Assembly: GCA_040003205.1 (NCBI GenBank)
Contig: JBDUDA010000128.1
Span: 1-8,702, forward strand
DNA: 8,702 nucleotides
DNA from: JALYIM01 sp040003205
GTDB taxonomy: Bacteria; Acidobacteriota; Terriglobia; Terriglobales; Acidobacteriaceae
Reading direction: 5' to 3'
The notes under the pieces were generated by a model that had not been told where the DNA came from, did not search any database, and was given only the letters and a program-made list of their open reading frames with translations. Below, piece by piece: positions 7,601 through 8,702 of this stretch (the stretch's first letter is position 1; every line of letters starts with the position of its first letter). Made by a program: the position numbers and the translations under genes.

Positions 7601-7682
7601 TCAACGCAACGTTCGGCATCAGCCGCTTGAGCTCACGCTCATTCTTGGTTCCGAATACTTTCGCGATGGCACGATGAATCAA
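4668..7682 (-). CDS. secA: Protein translocase ATPase SecA
   Basis: Motor of the Sec pathway, which drives unfolded preproteins through SecYEG at the inner membrane using ATP. Full length, 1004 aa. Visible motifs: Walker A MKTGEGKT (138-145), [15 protein letters not shown] (213-227), Walker B DEVD (245-248), the preprotein-binding region with [25 protein letters not shown] (369-393), GMTGTAETE (421-429), NMAGRGTDI (537-545), [23 protein letters not shown] (629-651), the helical scaffold with [14 protein letters not shown], and the C-terminal SEC-C zinc motif with C988, C990, C999 and C1000. A charged, glycine-rich linker (about 903-935) precedes the tail. Compared with my memory of the E. coli protein (901 aa) there are extra residues near 55-88 and 551-612. 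The start is TTG: an in-frame TAA lies two codons upstream and the next Met is residue 23, inside the conserved N-terminus. The gene converges on the propeller gene. Confidence 0.98.
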   Translation of the reverse strand: [1004 protein letters not shown]

Positions 7683-7689
7683 GTTTTAG

Positions 7690-7695
7690 TCCCTT
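7690..7695 (-). promoter_or_regulatory. secA ribosome-binding site
   Basis: The minus strand reads AAGGGA, 7 nt before the TTG at 7682. This supports the non-ATG start, together with the in-frame TAA (7686-7684) that rules out any upstream start. Confidence 0.6.
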
Positions 7696-7733
7696 AAAGG
7701 CAAGGCGAATTCAGGCCCACCAACATCAGAAAT

Positions 7734-7753
7734 CTAGCAACTAGAAGGCTAGC
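7734..7753. repeat. Three CTAG tetramers in the secA upstream region
   Basis: CTAG occurs at 7734, 7741 and 7749, with a small inverted repeat CTAGC (7734-7738) and GCTAG (7748-7752). Just beyond it, 7754-7759 reads TAATAT on the minus strand, a possible weak secA -10. This could be an operator, but nothing else in the 195-nt divergent gap supports that. Confidence 0.25.
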
Positions 7754-7835
7754 ATATTAGATGCAGCGGCAGAAGGTAAGTCGCGGCGGGGATTACCTCG
7801 CGCTCCCAGCCTGGCGAGAGCATCACTCCGCCCCT

Positions 7836-7864
7836 TTGGCCGCGCCGCATCTTTCGGTTATATT
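7836..7864 (+). promoter_or_regulatory. Possible promoter of the acyl-CoA ligase gene
   Basis: TTGGCC (7836-7841) and TATATT (7859-7864) are 17 nt apart and match sigma-70 hexamers at 4 and 5 of 6 positions. The predicted transcript start near 7871 leaves only about 7 nt before the ATG at 7878. Confidence 0.4.
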
Positions 7865-7877
7865 GCCGAAGCCGACG

Positions 7878-8702
7878 ATGCCCACCTTTTACGATCGCTT
7901 TCGCGAGTGCGCCGAGCGCTGGCCCGATAATGTCGCGCTCGAAATCCAGAAGCATGAGCGGGTGAAGAGCTTCACCTACTCGGAGTTACGCCATATGGCG
8001 GATTCGATTGCTAACTGGCTCACCGAAAATGGTCATCAGCAAGGTGAGCGAGTCGCCATTCTCGCCGACAATCATCCTCGCTGGGTAGCAAGTTTTCTCG
8101 GCATCATCGCTGCCGGATGCACCGCAGTCCCGCTCGACACGGCATTCCACGCGGACCAGGTGCAGATTCTGCTGAAGGATAGCGGCGCTTCACTGCTTTT
8201 CTGTAATTCGAAATATCTGCCGACTGCGGTCGAGGCCGTCGCGGGGATGGGGGTAACAATTGTCGTTACAGATTCGGAAGTAATTTCAGTTTCGATCCAG
8301 GCTAATTCGACCGACGGTGAGATCGCAGCCAATCTCGACAGTATTTTTTCTTCGGGGCCGCGATCGTTTTCTCCCCGAAACATTGCAGCGGAGGGTCTTG
8401 CTTCCCTCCTCTACACATCGGGCACAACCGCCGATCCCAAGGGAGTCATGCTGACCCACGCAAACCTTCTGGGCGAAGTGGAGGCTGTTTCGACATGGGG
8501 GCAACTTGGACCGGACGATGCCGTCCTCGGAGTATTGCCGCTTTTCCACGTGCTGTCGCAAATGGCGAACTTACTTCTACCTTTGGTAAATGGATGTCGA
8601 GTCGTTTATCTAGAAACTCTAAATACGACAGAACTGCTACGTGCGCTAAAAGACCGCCGGATCACCGCCTTCGCCGTCGTCCCGCAGTTCTTCTATCTCA
8701 TC
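7878..8702 (+). CDS. AMP-binding acyl-CoA ligase (long-chain fatty acid type), N-terminal part (cut by window edge)
   Basis: Adenylate-forming enzyme expected to activate a fatty or other carboxylic acid with ATP and pass it to coenzyme A. 275 codons are visible; full-length members are usually 500-600 residues, so the C-terminal adenylation motifs and the substrate-defining part are missing. Seen in order: FTYSELRHMADSIANWL (32-48), GERVAILADNHPRWVASFLGIIAAGCTAVPLD (56-87), the phosphate-binding loop YTSGTTADPKGVMLTH (179-194) and PLFHV (221-225). The usual Gly after TSGTT is Ala185. The ATG at 7878 is chosen because homology starts at once (MPTFYDRFRE); a TTG five codons earlier (7863) is possible. 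No clear ribosome site precedes either. The gene is divergent from secA. I call it long-chain type from the look of the sequence and cannot exclude other AMP-binding subfamilies. Confidence 0.9.
   Translation, partial: MPTFYDRFRECAERWPDNVALEIQKHERVKSFTYSELRHMADSIANWLTENGHQQGERVAILADNHPRWVASFLGIIAAGCTAVPLDTAFHADQVQILLKDSGASLLFCNSKYLPTAVEAVAGMGVTIVVTDSEVISVSIQANSTDGEIAANLDSIFSSGPRSFSPRNIAAEGLASLLYTSGTTADPKGVMLTHANLLGEVEAVSTWGQLGPDDAVLGVLPLFHVLSQMANLLLPLVNGCRVVYLETLNTTELLRALKDRRITAFAVVPQFFYLI

Noticed and set aside
1..8702. A defence, biosynthetic or other new multi-gene system
   Set aside because: All six genes are recognised and most are housekeeping; their orientations alternate and no shared pathway is apparent.

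Overview
The window holds six protein-coding genes with tight spacing, most of them core housekeeping functions. Base composition is moderately GC-rich. The proteins read as a Gram-negative-type soil bacterium. An Acidobacteriota (Koribacter/Terriglobia-like) source is my best guess, from the long SecA with two insertions relative to the E. coli enzyme, the style of the small intergenic repeats, and the gene content. No 16S or other decisive marker is present, so this remains an inference.

Layout: (1) 1-1106, minus strand: the N-terminal 368 codons of leucyl-tRNA synthetase (leuS), cut by the window edge. (2) 1107-1350: an intergenic stretch with two short repeat elements facing each other in inverted orientation (1180-1239 minus, 1281-1348 plus). 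They share end sequences but have different hairpin cores. (3) 1351 to about 2310, minus strand: endonuclease IV (nfo). (4) 2409-3503, plus strand, divergent from nfo: type I DAHP synthase (aroF) with a small N-terminal regulatory-type domain. (5) 3463-4662, plus strand, overlapping the aroF end: a membrane-anchored or exported YVTN-type beta-propeller built of seven exact 42-residue units plus a modified eighth. (6) 4668-7682, minus strand, converging on the propeller gene with 5 nt between stop codons: full-length SecA (1004 aa, TTG start, C-terminal zinc SEC-C motif). (7) 7878-8702, plus strand, divergent from secA: the N-terminal 275 codons of an AMP-binding acyl-CoA ligase, cut by the window edge.

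The genes do not form one pathway: they cover translation (LeuRS), DNA repair (Nfo), aromatic amino-acid entry (AroF), protein export (SecA) and fatty-acid activation. The propeller protein probably depends on SecA for export, but their adjacency is convergent and need not be functional. aroF and the propeller gene are the only pair likely to be translationally coupled.

I found no mobile element, CRISPR array, tRNA, rRNA or riboswitch, and no evidence of a new multi-gene system. The most unusual non-coding feature is the inverted pair of repeat elements upstream of leuS. Other points of interest are the candidate leaderless start of nfo, the aroF/propeller overlap, and the exact periodicity of the propeller.
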